From an uncultured Prevotella sp. (lineage in GTDB: Bacteria; Bacteroidota; Bacteroidia; Bacteroidales; Bacteroidaceae): DNA of 7,800 bases. How positions within the stretch are numbered: the first letter of the stretch is position 1; every line of letters begins with the position of its first letter. The stretch is taken from the NCBI GenBank assembly GCA_938018155.1, contig CALIIG010000244.1, positions 1 through 7,800 of the forward strand, in the 5' to 3' direction. A program made the position numbers and the translations under genes. The notes beneath the pieces were generated by a model. The model made no database searches, was not told the origin of the DNA, and worked only from the letters and a program-made list of their open reading frames with translations. Positions 1 through 5,598 of this stretch are shown in pieces.

Positions 1-881
1 TTGCGCGTGCGGTTGCTTTCGACGATGGCCTGAATCAGATTTTCGGGCACATCCTGATAGTTGGCCAGCAGCTGCTTGGTATCCTTTGGCAGGCAGTAGC
101 CGCCATAGCCGAAACTCGGATTGTTGTAAAAGCTGCCGATACGCGGGTCGAGGCTTACACCTTGTATAATACTCTGCGTGTCAAGCCCCTTCACTTCGGC
201 GTAGGTATCAAGCTCATTGAAATAGCTTACGCGCAGTGCGAGATAGGTGTTGGCAAATAATTTTACGGCTTCAGCTTCGGTAAGACCCATGAAAAGCGTT
301 TCAATGTCCTGCTTCAAAGCCCCTTCACGCAGCATGCCGGCAAAAATACGGGCGGCCTCATCAAGGCGTTTGTCGCCCTCGGGACGCCCTACAATGATGC
401 GGCTGGGGTAAAGATTGTCGTACAATGCCTTGCTTTCGCGCAGAAATTCAGGGGCAAAAATAATATTGTCGCTGCCATACTTGCGGCGCACGCTTTCAGT
501 ATAGCCCACGGGAATAGTAGATTTTATCACCATGACAGCCGCGGGGTTGACCTTCATGACGGCCTCAATCACTTCCTCAACATGTGAGGTATCGAAATAG
601 TTTCTTACCGAATCGTAGTTCGTGGGCGTAGCAATCACCACGTAATCAGCCCCCCGGTAGGCTGCCCCGGCATCGGTAGTGAAGCTGATGTCGAGTGGCT
701 TCTCCCTAAGATACTTTTCAATATACTCGTCCTGGATAGGCGAACGACGCTCGTTGAGCATCGCTATCTTTTCAGGAACTACGTCTACAGCCGTCACGTG
801 CTGGTGCTGACTGAGCAGCGTTGCAATGCTAAGGCCCACGTAACCCGTGCCTGCAACTGCAATGTTATACTTCTTTTTCAT
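1..881 (-). CDS. ugd: UDP-glucose 6-dehydrogenase, 3' end outside window
   Basis: Oxidises UDP-glucose to UDP-glucuronate with two NAD+ in the cytoplasm, supplying precursors for capsule, exopolysaccharide or LPS sugars. My reading of the reverse strand from the ATG at 881 gives 293 uninterrupted codons. The N-terminal Rossmann dinucleotide motif is GTGYVG (residues 11-16), followed by [18 protein letters not shown] and [12 protein letters not shown]. The central helix reads [19 protein letters not shown], which contains the substrate-contacting lysine region. The catalytic cysteine is Cys263 in [25 protein letters not shown], rather than GFGGSCFPKD, is the form in the roughly 390-residue E. 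coli Ugd class, so about 100 C-terminal residues (UDP-binding domain) should lie left of position 1. It is co-directional with the GH27 gene 68 bp upstream, but a hairpin lies between them and I see no TAnnTTTG promoter of its own. Family assignment is confident; a dehydrogenase for a related UDP-sugar is the only serious alternative. Confidence 0.95.
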   Translation of the reverse strand, partial: MKKKYNIAVAGTGYVGLSIATLLSQHQHVTAVDVVPEKIAMLNERRSPIQDEYIEKYLREKPLDISFTTDAGAAYRGADYVVIATPTNYDSVRNYFDTSHVEEVIEAVMKVNPAAVMVIKSTIPVGYTESVRRKYGSDNIIFAPEFLRESKALYDNLYPSRIIVGRPEGDKRLDEAARIFAGMLREGALKQDIETLFMGLTEAEAVKLFANTYLALRVSYFNELDTYAEVKGLDTQSIIQGVSLDPRIGSFYNNPSFGYGGYCLPKDTKQLLANYQDVPENLIQAIVESNRTR

Positions 882-904
882 CCTAAAAACTTATCTTTTA
901 TCTA

Positions 905-931
905 TAAAAGGACGCCCCTGACGTGGGGCGT
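905..931 (-). terminator. Intercistronic hairpin, probable terminator after GH27 gene
   Basis: A 7-bp perfect GC-rich stem (ACGCCCC at 912-918 with GGGGCGT at 925-931) encloses a 6-nt loop. Read on the minus strand it is followed by CCTTTTAT. It starts 19 bp after the GH27 stop and ends 31 bp before the ugd ATG. The short U-tract makes it a moderate terminator; it could also be partly read through or act as an mRNA processing or stability element. Confidence 0.6.
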
Positions 932-949
932 TGCCTTCGTATGGTTGCA

Positions 950-2572
950 TTATTCGTGCAGGTCCATGCAGTCGATATTGGGCGCAAAGCCATAGTCTTG
1001 CCCTATCAAGATGGTGTTATAACCGCGTTTTAGCGTAACGGGTACGTCGACCGTGCGGAAGTCTTTGTCCCACGACGTTCCCTTTGGCATGGCTACATTG
1101 TTCATCGTGACGCCGTTCACGGTGATGTCTGCCGACCTGTTTTCGTTAGAAGCATAGCGAACAGTCATGATGTAGTTGCCGTCATGGTCGGCCCATACGT
1201 TGCGCCACTCCATATAATTGCGTGCATTCCCGCCTACATTATAAACGTAAGCACCTCCGCTTGCCTCTGTGCTCTGGCTATAGTTAGCCGTCTGGGCGTT
1301 CTTGATTTCCTGATAATTGTGCAGCCACGATTCCTCAGCCTCATAGTGGGTTTTGGCTATACGTGTGCCCGTCATGATGTAAGCCTGCGAACCGTGCGCC
1401 GGAACGGTCACATCAAACACCTGTTGTGTGCCCTTTTTGGCAGGCTTAACCACCAGGTTGCGCCCTGTAAAGCAGTCGTGAACCTGTATTTTACCGCTAA
1501 GCTCCAGGCGTGCAAGGTCAACGCGAATAGTTTGTTCTGCATCGGTCAAATTCATGACAACGACAGCTCTTTTCGACCCGTGGAGCTGCTCCATATCCTT
1601 TGCAACCACGTAAACATCGCCCTCACGCTGAACCACCGGTGCGCCAATGCCCAGGGCATCCTGATTCATTGCTATCAGGTCTTTGTTTTTAAGCAGTGCC
1701 AATGACGACGGACGGAGCCTGGCCATATCGCATCCAATCAACAGCGGTGAGGAAGCAATGCACCAGTATGCCATGTGCGTGCGCTCCTCATTCTCGTTCA
1801 TTGAGCGGCCCATTTCGAGCATGTCCATGTCGTTATAGTGGCCTCCGCCCGTGTAAGCCTGCAGGTAAAGGTTCTCCTTTACAATGTCCCTTACCGATGG
1901 CCAGCCGTCCCAGATGTCGCCCGTAGTGCGCCATGAGTCGGCAATATCGCTTACCCATGTGCCCGGATACGCCCATCGGCAGATGTTAAACACCAGCCGT
2001 TTGCCCGTCTGCTGCTCGGTTTTGCGTATGGCGTTGCTTATTTTCGTGTACTGTTCGCGCTCGTCAAGCCCCATGTGCATGCCGCCACAGTAGTCTACCT
2101 TAATAAAATCGTAGTCCCAATCCTGCAAATATGTCTTAATGTCCTGCTCCTCATATCCTGCCAGTCCAATCCCCAGCCCATAGGCTTGCGTTCCTGCATT
2201 GCTTCCGCAGGCGTTGTCACCGGCATCCGAATATATGCCGGCCTTCAACCCGAGCTTGTGAATATAGTCGGCCACCGCGCGCATACCATTGGGAAAACGC
2301 TTGCGATTGATGATGAGCTGACCGTTTTTAGCCCGGCCGTCCCAGAAACCATCGTCAATGTTAATATACTGATAGCCCGCCTCTTTCAACCCCTGGCTAA
2401 CCATGGCATCGGCCTGTCCTTCTATAATTTTGTCGCTGATGTTAAGTGCAAATGTGTTCCATGAGCTCCACCCCATGGTGGGAGGGAGGAACGTTCGTTG
2501 TGCCGGCTGCGCCTGGGCAAGCGCATTTAAGCCGAGGAATACTGAAAGTAGAAGATTTCTTAGCTTTTTCAT
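950..2572 (-). CDS. Secreted GH27 alpha-galactosidase-like enzyme with C-terminal CBM6/35-like module
   Basis: Probably a retaining alpha-galactosidase releasing terminal alpha-galactosyl residues from glycans outside the cytoplasm. The 540-residue protein begins with a type I signal peptide (MKKLRN, a hydrophobic core, ALAQA; cleavage near residue 21-22) and has no lipobox. The GH27 barrel covers roughly residues 30-310: MGWSSWNTF (33-41), INIDDGFW (70-77), KVDYCGG with the predicted nucleophile Asp160, SWRTTGDI with the predicted acid/base Asp219, GGGHYNDMDMLEMG (242-255), SSPLLIGCDM (274-283) and NQDALG (303-308). A beta-sandwich domain follows to about residue 400. The C-terminus (about 408-540) opens with HYEAEES and has NYMEW and VRYAS segments, the pattern of CBM6/35 sugar-binding modules. 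Both Asp residues of the DD pair that contacts the sugar are kept, favouring alpha-galactosidase over beta-L-arabinopyranosidase, but GH27 also includes N-acetylgalactosaminidases and dextran-active enzymes. It diverges from the GH5-like gene across a shared promoter region. Confidence 0.92.
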   Translation of the reverse strand: MKKLRNLLLSVFLGLNALAQAQPAQRTFLPPTMGWSSWNTFALNISDKIIEGQADAMVSQGLKEAGYQYINIDDGFWDGRAKNGQLIINRKRFPNGMRAVADYIHKLGLKAGIYSDAGDNACGSNAGTQAYGLGIGLAGYEEQDIKTYLQDWDYDFIKVDYCGGMHMGLDEREQYTKISNAIRKTEQQTGKRLVFNICRWAYPGTWVSDIADSWRTTGDIWDGWPSVRDIVKENLYLQAYTGGGHYNDMDMLEMGRSMNENEERTHMAYWCIASSPLLIGCDMARLRPSSLALLKNKDLIAMNQDALGIGAPVVQREGDVYVVAKDMEQLHGSKRAVVVMNLTDAEQTIRVDLARLELSGKIQVHDCFTGRNLVVKPAKKGTQQVFDVTVPAHGSQAYIMTGTRIAKTHYEAEESWLHNYQEIKNAQTANYSQSTEASGGAYVYNVGGNARNYMEWRNVWADHDGNYIMTVRYASNENRSADITVNGVTMNNVAMPKGTSWDKDFRTVDVPVTLKRGYNTILIGQDYGFAPNIDCMDLHE

Positions 2573-2605
2573 TGTTTAAAGTTTTGATGGTTTTCGTTAG
2601 ATGCG

Positions 2606-2613
2606 CAAATATA
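2606..2613 (-). promoter_or_regulatory. Bacteroidota -7 element for the GH27 gene
   Basis: The minus strand reads TATATTTG, a perfect TAnnTTTG match, ending 33 bp upstream of the GH27 ATG. No TTTG lies at the usual 19-21 bp upstream, so the upstream element is weak or absent and an activator may be needed. The element lies in an AT-only stretch, which raises the chance of a random match. Confidence 0.5.
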
Positions 2614-2656
2614 TATATTTTTGCATTAATATCATCACGAAATCGGAATTATTATT

Positions 2657-2664
2657 TATCTTTG
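2657..2664 (+). promoter_or_regulatory. Bacteroidota -7 element for the GH5-like gene
   Basis: TATCTTTG is a perfect TAnnTTTG match 36 bp before the GH5-like ATG, with a purine-poor start region (TGCCCG) just after it. No TTTG is present at canonical spacing; the nearest upstream TTG (2621-2623) is 33 bp away. The divergent element for the GH27 gene lies 43 bp to the left, leaving room for one shared regulator site between them. Confidence 0.55.
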
Positions 2665-2700
2665 TGCCCGAAATCTTATTAAACCAAAACAATTTTTATC

Positions 2701-3783
2701 ATGAACTGTAAAAAAACTATCGGGCTTACCTGCCTGTTCTTCCTGTTCTTAATGGCCTCAACCATGCAGGCACAAACTCTTTCTGGCCGCTGGAGCGAGG
2801 AACGCGCCAACAAATGGTATGCAGAAATGCCGTGGATGTCGGGTTGCGACTACATACCGTCAACGGCCATCAACCAGATTGAGATGTGGAGCGCGAAGAC
2901 ATTCGACCCCAAGCGCATCGATCAGGAGCTGGGATGGGCACAGCAACTGGGCTTCAAGACAATGCGTGTGTTCCTAAGCAGCGTTGTTTACGAACACAGT
3001 CCAAAGGAGTTAAAGAAAAACATATCAACATTCCTCGATATATGTCAGCGTCATAACATCCGCCCGTTCTTCGTATTTTTCGACGACTGCTGGAACCCGG
3101 AGTCGCACTATGGCGACCAGCCCGCACCGAAAACAGGCGTGCATAACAGCGGCTGGGTGCAGGATCCAAGCGTGAGTTTGCGTAAAGACACAACTACTTT
3201 ATTCCCTAAATTAGAACGCTATGTGAAAGATATTGTCAAAACTTTCGGTCAGGACAAGCGCGTTCTCATGTGGGATTTGTATAACGAACCGGGCAACAGC
3301 AACCACTTTGCCACCTCTCTGCCCCTGCTCCGCAAGGCTTTCGAGTGGGCAAGAAGCGTGAATCCGTCACAGCCCCTCACCGCAGGCGTATGGAATAACG
3401 ACTTAAAATTCAAAGAGCTTAATGCTTTTCAGTTGGGAAATTCTGACGTTATTTCGTATCACGACTATCGTAAACCCGAAGAACACGAGATACAAATACG
3501 TTACCTTTTAATGTTCAACCGTCCGCTGATATGTACCGAATACATGGCCCGCAGGTCAGACTGTTATTTCTATAACACCATGCCCATGCTGAAAAAACAC
3601 AACGTAATGGCCATCAACTGGGGCTTCGTTACGGGTAAAACCAATACACGCTTTGCATGGAACGAGCCTTATCCTGACGGCAGCGAGCCGTTAGAGTGGT
3701 TCCACGACATCCTCAATGCCGACGGAACACCGCATAACAACGGCGACATTACGGTGATAAAAGCCATGAACGGCGTAAAATAA
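2701..3783 (+). CDS. Secreted clan GH-A (GH5-like) glycoside hydrolase
   Basis: Predicted retaining glycoside hydrolase with a TIM-barrel fold, exported to the periplasm or cell surface. The 360-residue protein starts with a signal peptide (MNCKK, a hydrophobic stretch, ASTMQAQ; cleavage near residue 24). Cys11 lies inside the hydrophobic core and is not a lipobox. Visible motifs are PWMSGCDYIPSTAINQIEMW (44-63), LGFKTMRVFL (83-92), RPFFVFFDDCW (121-131), GVHNSGWVQ (146-154), WDLYNEPGN with the predicted acid/base Glu196, LICTEYMAR with the predicted nucleophile Glu280, and NWGFVTGKTNT (306-316). This is the pattern of proteins often auto-annotated as cellulase-family hydrolase or 1,4-beta-xylanase, but I cannot assign a GH5 subfamily, and those names are weakly founded. 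No carbohydrate-binding module is present; the protein is a bare catalytic domain. The divergent GH27 gene suggests a shared glycan, possibly one with alpha-galactosyl branches; that is inference. A strong terminator follows 47 bp after the stop. Confidence 0.88.
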   Translation: MNCKKTIGLTCLFFLFLMASTMQAQTLSGRWSEERANKWYAEMPWMSGCDYIPSTAINQIEMWSAKTFDPKRIDQELGWAQQLGFKTMRVFLSSVVYEHSPKELKKNISTFLDICQRHNIRPFFVFFDDCWNPESHYGDQPAPKTGVHNSGWVQDPSVSLRKDTTTLFPKLERYVKDIVKTFGQDKRVLMWDLYNEPGNSNHFATSLPLLRKAFEWARSVNPSQPLTAGVWNNDLKFKELNAFQLGNSDVISYHDYRKPEEHEIQIRYLLMFNRPLICTEYMARRSDCYFYNTMPMLKKHNVMAINWGFVTGKTNTRFAWNEPYPDGSEPLEWFHDILNADGTPHNNGDITVIKAMNGVK

Positions 3784-3824
3784 GCAGAGATAATATTACA
3801 TATAAGCAGGGACAATATATTGTC
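3781..3824 (+). repeat. Imperfect 22-bp tandem duplication at the GH5-like stop codon
   Basis: Two copies begin with TAAGCAG at 3781 and 3803, exactly 22 bp apart. Fourteen of the first 16 bases match (TAAGCAGAGATAATAT against TAAGCAGGGACAATAT), after which they diverge. The first copy begins with the stop codon itself, so the duplication is non-coding. Confidence 0.6.
3811..3824. repeat. 14-bp perfect palindrome
   Basis: GACAATATATTGTC is fully self-complementary with no loop. It forms the end of the second copy of the 22-bp duplication, 27 bp after the GH5-like stop and 6 bp before the terminator stem. Without a loop it is a better candidate for a dimeric-protein DNA site than for an RNA hairpin, but it lies far from any promoter I recognise, so function is unknown. 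Confidence 0.4.
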
Positions 3825-3830
3825 ATCTTC

Positions 3831-3883
3831 GCGCCATCCTTCTGTAAGCCAGCTGGCTACAAGGGGATGGCGCAGTACTTTTA
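3831..3883 (+). terminator. Rho-independent terminator of the GH5-like gene
   Basis: A 9-bp perfect outer stem (GCGCCATCC at 3831-3839 with GGATGGCGC at 3865-3873) encloses an inner hairpin (GTAAGCC-AGCT-GGCTAC, 3844-3860, with one bulged A). It is followed by AGTACTTTTATT. The strong stem plus short T-run downstream of a stop codon fits an intrinsic terminator. The opposite strand lacks an obvious T-tract, so I call it for the plus strand only. Confidence 0.75.
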
Positions 3884-4012
3884 TTGGTCACACAGGCTAC
3901 AGATATTATCAGAAGATGCCGTAATAGGGCCGGACAGAGTTCCACGTTTACCACACAACGACAATAAAGGATTAAATAAAGTCAACAACAAATCATTGCG
4001 GCACGAATTTTG

Positions 4013-4020
4013 TAACTTTG
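4013..4020 (+). promoter_or_regulatory. Bacteroidota -7 element for the COG0523 gene
   Basis: TAACTTTG, identical to the -7 element before the RSH gene, is a perfect TAnnTTTG match 93 bp upstream of the ATG. The nearest TTG (3996-3998) is only 14 bp upstream, shorter than the usual 19-21 bp. If used, transcription starts near 4027 and the leader is about 85-90 nt, which places all three downstream repeats inside the mRNA. Confidence 0.55.
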
Positions 4021-4050
4021 TGGGGAAAATGATATTACGTAGAAAATAAA

Positions 4051-4116
4051 ACCGTATAATATAAAAGACAGAACTGTATAATAGAAGGAACAAAACTGTA
4101 TAACAACGGAAATATG
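4051..4116 (+). repeat. Three 22-bp-phased repeats in the leader of the COG0523 gene
   Basis: The decamers ACCGTATAAT (4051-4060), ACTGTATAAT (4073-4082) and ACTGTATAAC (4095-4104) start exactly 22 bp apart, each preceded by at least one A. The consensus is ACYGTATAAY; the 12-bp spacers are A-rich but less conserved. The period is not a multiple of three, and the third unit ends at the ATG, so it is not coding. 22 bp is close to two DNA turns, so the copies face the same side of the helix. A regulator array (metal-responsive, given the gene) or an RNA-binding-protein site is possible; neither is demonstrated. Confidence 0.7.
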
Positions 4117-5256
4117 GATACAAAAGAGACTCCCGTACTGCTGCTTACGGGCTATTTAGGCAGCGGAAAGACAACACTTCTGAACCGAATTCTGGCTAAC
4201 GAGAAGGGAATAAGGTTTGCCGTTATCGTAAACGACATCGGCGAGGTGAACATTGATGCCCGTCTTATTCAGGACGGTGGCGTGGTAGGACAGGGCGACG
4301 ACAGCCTTGTGGCACTGCAAAACGGCTGTATCTGCTGCACACTTAAGATGGATCTTGTAAAGCAGCTCAACGATATTATCAACACAAAACGCTTCGATTA
4401 CATCGTCATTGAGGCAAGTGGTATCTGCGAACCTGCCCCAATCGCACAAACGATAAGCACTTATCCGAAGATGATTGACGCCAAACTGCTGAAGAATGGT
4501 GCCGCACGACTTGATGCAATAGTCACTGTTGTTGATGCGTTACGTATGCGCGACGAGTTCGGTTTAGGCGATGAGCTGCAGCGAAAAAATCTTGAAGAGG
4601 ATGACCTTGCGAGCTTGGTTATCCAACAAATAGAGTTTTGCAACATTGTTTTATTGAATAAGGCCTCTGAAATTGGCAAAGAAGAGCTGGCTCATTTGAA
4701 GGCGGTCGTGCGTGCCATTCAGCCCAAAGCCGAGATTATGGAGTGCGATTACGGCAACATTGAGCTTGAAAAGATTCTGAATACACACCTGTTCAACTTT
4801 GAGAAAGTGGCTACATCGGCTCGCTGGATTGAGGCCATGCAGGACGAAGATGAGGAGCTTGAGAACGAGGAATCGGGCGAAGCTCTGGAGTATGGCATCG
4901 AAACGTTCGTATATTATCGCCGTCGTCCGATGAACCTTGGTGCGTTCGACGAATTCGTTTCTACACAGTGGCCCAGGGGCGTTGTTCGCGCAAAGGGCAT
5001 GTGTTATTTCGCTGACGAGCCTGAAACATGCTATCTTTTTGAGCAATCGGGCAAGCAATTCAACATCACCAACGCCGGCCAGTGGTATGCTACCATGCCT
5101 GAAAAGGAGCGCAAAGCACTGTACAAGCGCAACCCGCAGCTTGAAAAGGACTGGGATGACAAGTATGGAGACCGCATGCAAAAGATTGTTTTCATCGGTC
5201 AAAATCTTGACAGGAAGGCGATAGAAGCCCGGCTTGACCAGTGTCTTGAAGCGTAA
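4114..5256 (+). CDS. COG0523/CobW-family metallochaperone GTPase
   Basis: G3E-family P-loop GTPase of the COG0523 group, whose members deliver metal ions (often zinc, also cobalt or iron) to client proteins at the cost of GTP. Cytoplasmic, 380 residues, no signal peptide. Seen in order: Walker A in LTGYLGSGKTTL (11-22), VNDIGEVNID (39-48), the metal-binding GCICC motif (71-75, the CxCC hallmark), IEASGICEP (99-107), VTVVDA (137-142) and the G4-like LLNKASE (180-186). A very acidic linker follows (243-256), then the CobW C-terminal domain from about 260 (VYYRRRPMN, RGVVRAKGM, and the typical end WYATMPEKERKALYKRNPQ). The acidic linker stands where many relatives carry a His-rich stretch. G4 reads NKAS instead of NKxD, which could change guanine specificity or be a subfamily trait. 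It has its own -7 element, 22-bp leader repeats and a terminator, so it is probably monocistronic. The client protein and metal cannot be named from this window; neighbours give no hint. Confidence 0.93.
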   Translation: MDTKETPVLLLTGYLGSGKTTLLNRILANEKGIRFAVIVNDIGEVNIDARLIQDGGVVGQGDDSLVALQNGCICCTLKMDLVKQLNDIINTKRFDYIVIEASGICEPAPIAQTISTYPKMIDAKLLKNGAARLDAIVTVVDALRMRDEFGLGDELQRKNLEEDDLASLVIQQIEFCNIVLLNKASEIGKEELAHLKAVVRAIQPKAEIMECDYGNIELEKILNTHLFNFEKVATSARWIEAMQDEDEELENEESGEALEYGIETFVYYRRRPMNLGAFDEFVSTQWPRGVVRAKGMCYFADEPETCYLFEQSGKQFNITNAGQWYATMPEKERKALYKRNPQLEKDWDDKYGDRMQKIVFIGQNLDRKAIEARLDQCLEA

Positions 5257-5281
5257 AACAAGGTGAAAAGGTGCATAAAAG

Positions 5282-5309
5282 TCATGGCTTTATTGCATTA
5301 ACGCCATGA
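5282..5309 (+). other. Inverted repeat after the COG0523 gene
   Basis: TCATGGC (5282-5288) and GCCATGA (5303-5309) form a 7-bp stem with a 14-nt loop, 25 bp after the stop codon. No T-tract follows, so it is not a typical terminator; it may protect the mRNA 3' end or be chance. Confidence 0.4.
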
Positions 5310-5341
5310 AATGACAGCACCGACAACATAACACAATGATA

Positions 5342-5389
5342 AGGACGCTTGCCTGTTCTTTCAGAAAGTAAGCGTCTTTATTGTTTTTT
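5342..5389 (+). terminator. Rho-independent terminator of the COG0523 gene
   Basis: GGACGCTT (5342-5349) pairs with AAGCGTCT (5370-5377; one G-U pair). An inner CTTTC/GAAAG repeat can extend the stem. It is followed by TTATTGTTTTTTAATT, a good T-tract. It lies about 85 bp after the stop and 65 bp before the RSH promoter, insulating the two genes. Confidence 0.78.
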
Positions 5390-5453
5390 AATTATACAAT
5401 TTGCTACAAAAGTCAACTAAAAGCTGACGCAGGAGTTAAAAACTATAATAAGT

Positions 5454-5485
5454 TTTGTCATCCCGTCGTTTTTATCTTAACTTTG
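5454..5485 (+). promoter_or_regulatory. Canonical Bacteroidota promoter of the RSH gene
   Basis: TTTG (5454-5457), a 20-bp spacer, then TAACTTTG (5478-5485) match the -33/-7 consensus of the primary Bacteroidota sigma factor with correct spacing. Expected start is near 5490-5493, giving a leader of about 107 nt. This is the best promoter in the window and suggests constitutive expression. Confidence 0.8.
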
Positions 5486-5517
5486 CTTTACATGATATTA
5501 ACTACCCGTCAACATCA

Positions 5518-5544
5518 GGTATACCTTATTATATAAGGTGTATC
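5518..5544 (+). promoter_or_regulatory. Leader hairpin of the RSH gene
   Basis: Bases 5518-5529 pair with 5533-5544 as a continuous 12-bp stem (two G-U wobbles) around a 3-nt TAT loop; the central 7 bp (ACCTTAT/ATAAGGT) are perfect. It lies between the promoter and the ATG and ends 54 nt before the start codon. No T-run follows, so it is not a terminator. It could tune mRNA stability or translation; DNA binding by a dimer is the alternative. Confidence 0.55.
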
Positions 5545-5598
5545 CCATGACAAGGGCTTCGCATTACAAAGAGCAAACCATTTAAAAGGCAGCAGCGT

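Larger units (their letters stand above)
3784..4113. other. Intergenic region between the GH5-like and COG0523 genes
   Basis: This 330-bp gap contains no convincing gene. In order it holds most of the 22-bp duplication, a palindrome (3811-3824), a two-part terminator hairpin (3831-3883), about 130 bp in which I see nothing, a -7 element (4013-4020), and a leader with three 22-bp-spaced repeats. Open frames on either strand cross the terminator and lack family features, so I read none as coding. Confidence 0.7.
5257..5598. other. Intergenic region between the COG0523 and RSH genes
   Basis: This 342-bp gap holds an inverted repeat (5282-5309), a terminator (5342-5389), a canonical promoter (5454-5485) and a leader of about 107 nt with a long hairpin (5518-5544) and two very short open frames. 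I see no real gene, tRNA or mobile element in it; 5390-5453 is AT-rich and featureless. Confidence 0.75.

Noticed and set aside
895..910. CTTTTAT/ATAAAAG inverted repeat just upstream of ugd
   Set aside because: The 2-nt loop and all-AT stem make a poor RNA hairpin, and the sequence overlaps the T-run of the neighbouring terminator, so it is probably incidental.
950..2572. Several plus-strand open frames of 60-173 codons opposite the GH27 gene
   Set aside because: They are antisense shadows of a gene with full family motifs; none has recognisable domains or start signals.
2731..2733. Lipoprotein cysteine (Cys11) in the GH5-like signal peptide
   Set aside because: The preceding residues (GLT) do not fit a lipobox and the hydrophobic core continues well past the cysteine.
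3867..4049. 60-codon plus-strand open frame between the GH5-like and COG0523 genes
   Set aside because: It begins inside the terminator stem, spans the -7 element, has no ribosome site and shows no domain or compositional sign of being coding.
4051..4082. TATAAT hexamers that look like E. coli -10 boxes
   Set aside because: Bacteroidota primary sigma factor uses TAnnTTTG, and no TTGACA-like partner is at 17 bp; their regular spacing is better explained as the 22-bp repeat.
4051..4104. Possible CRISPR array
   Set aside because: Only three 10-bp cores with 12-bp spacers; repeats and spacers are far too short and there are no cas genes.
3881..4123. 80-codon minus-strand open frame across the COG0523 leader
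   Set aside because: It overlaps the COG0523 start and its repeats; the hydrophobic, low-complexity product follows from the AT-rich leader read backwards.
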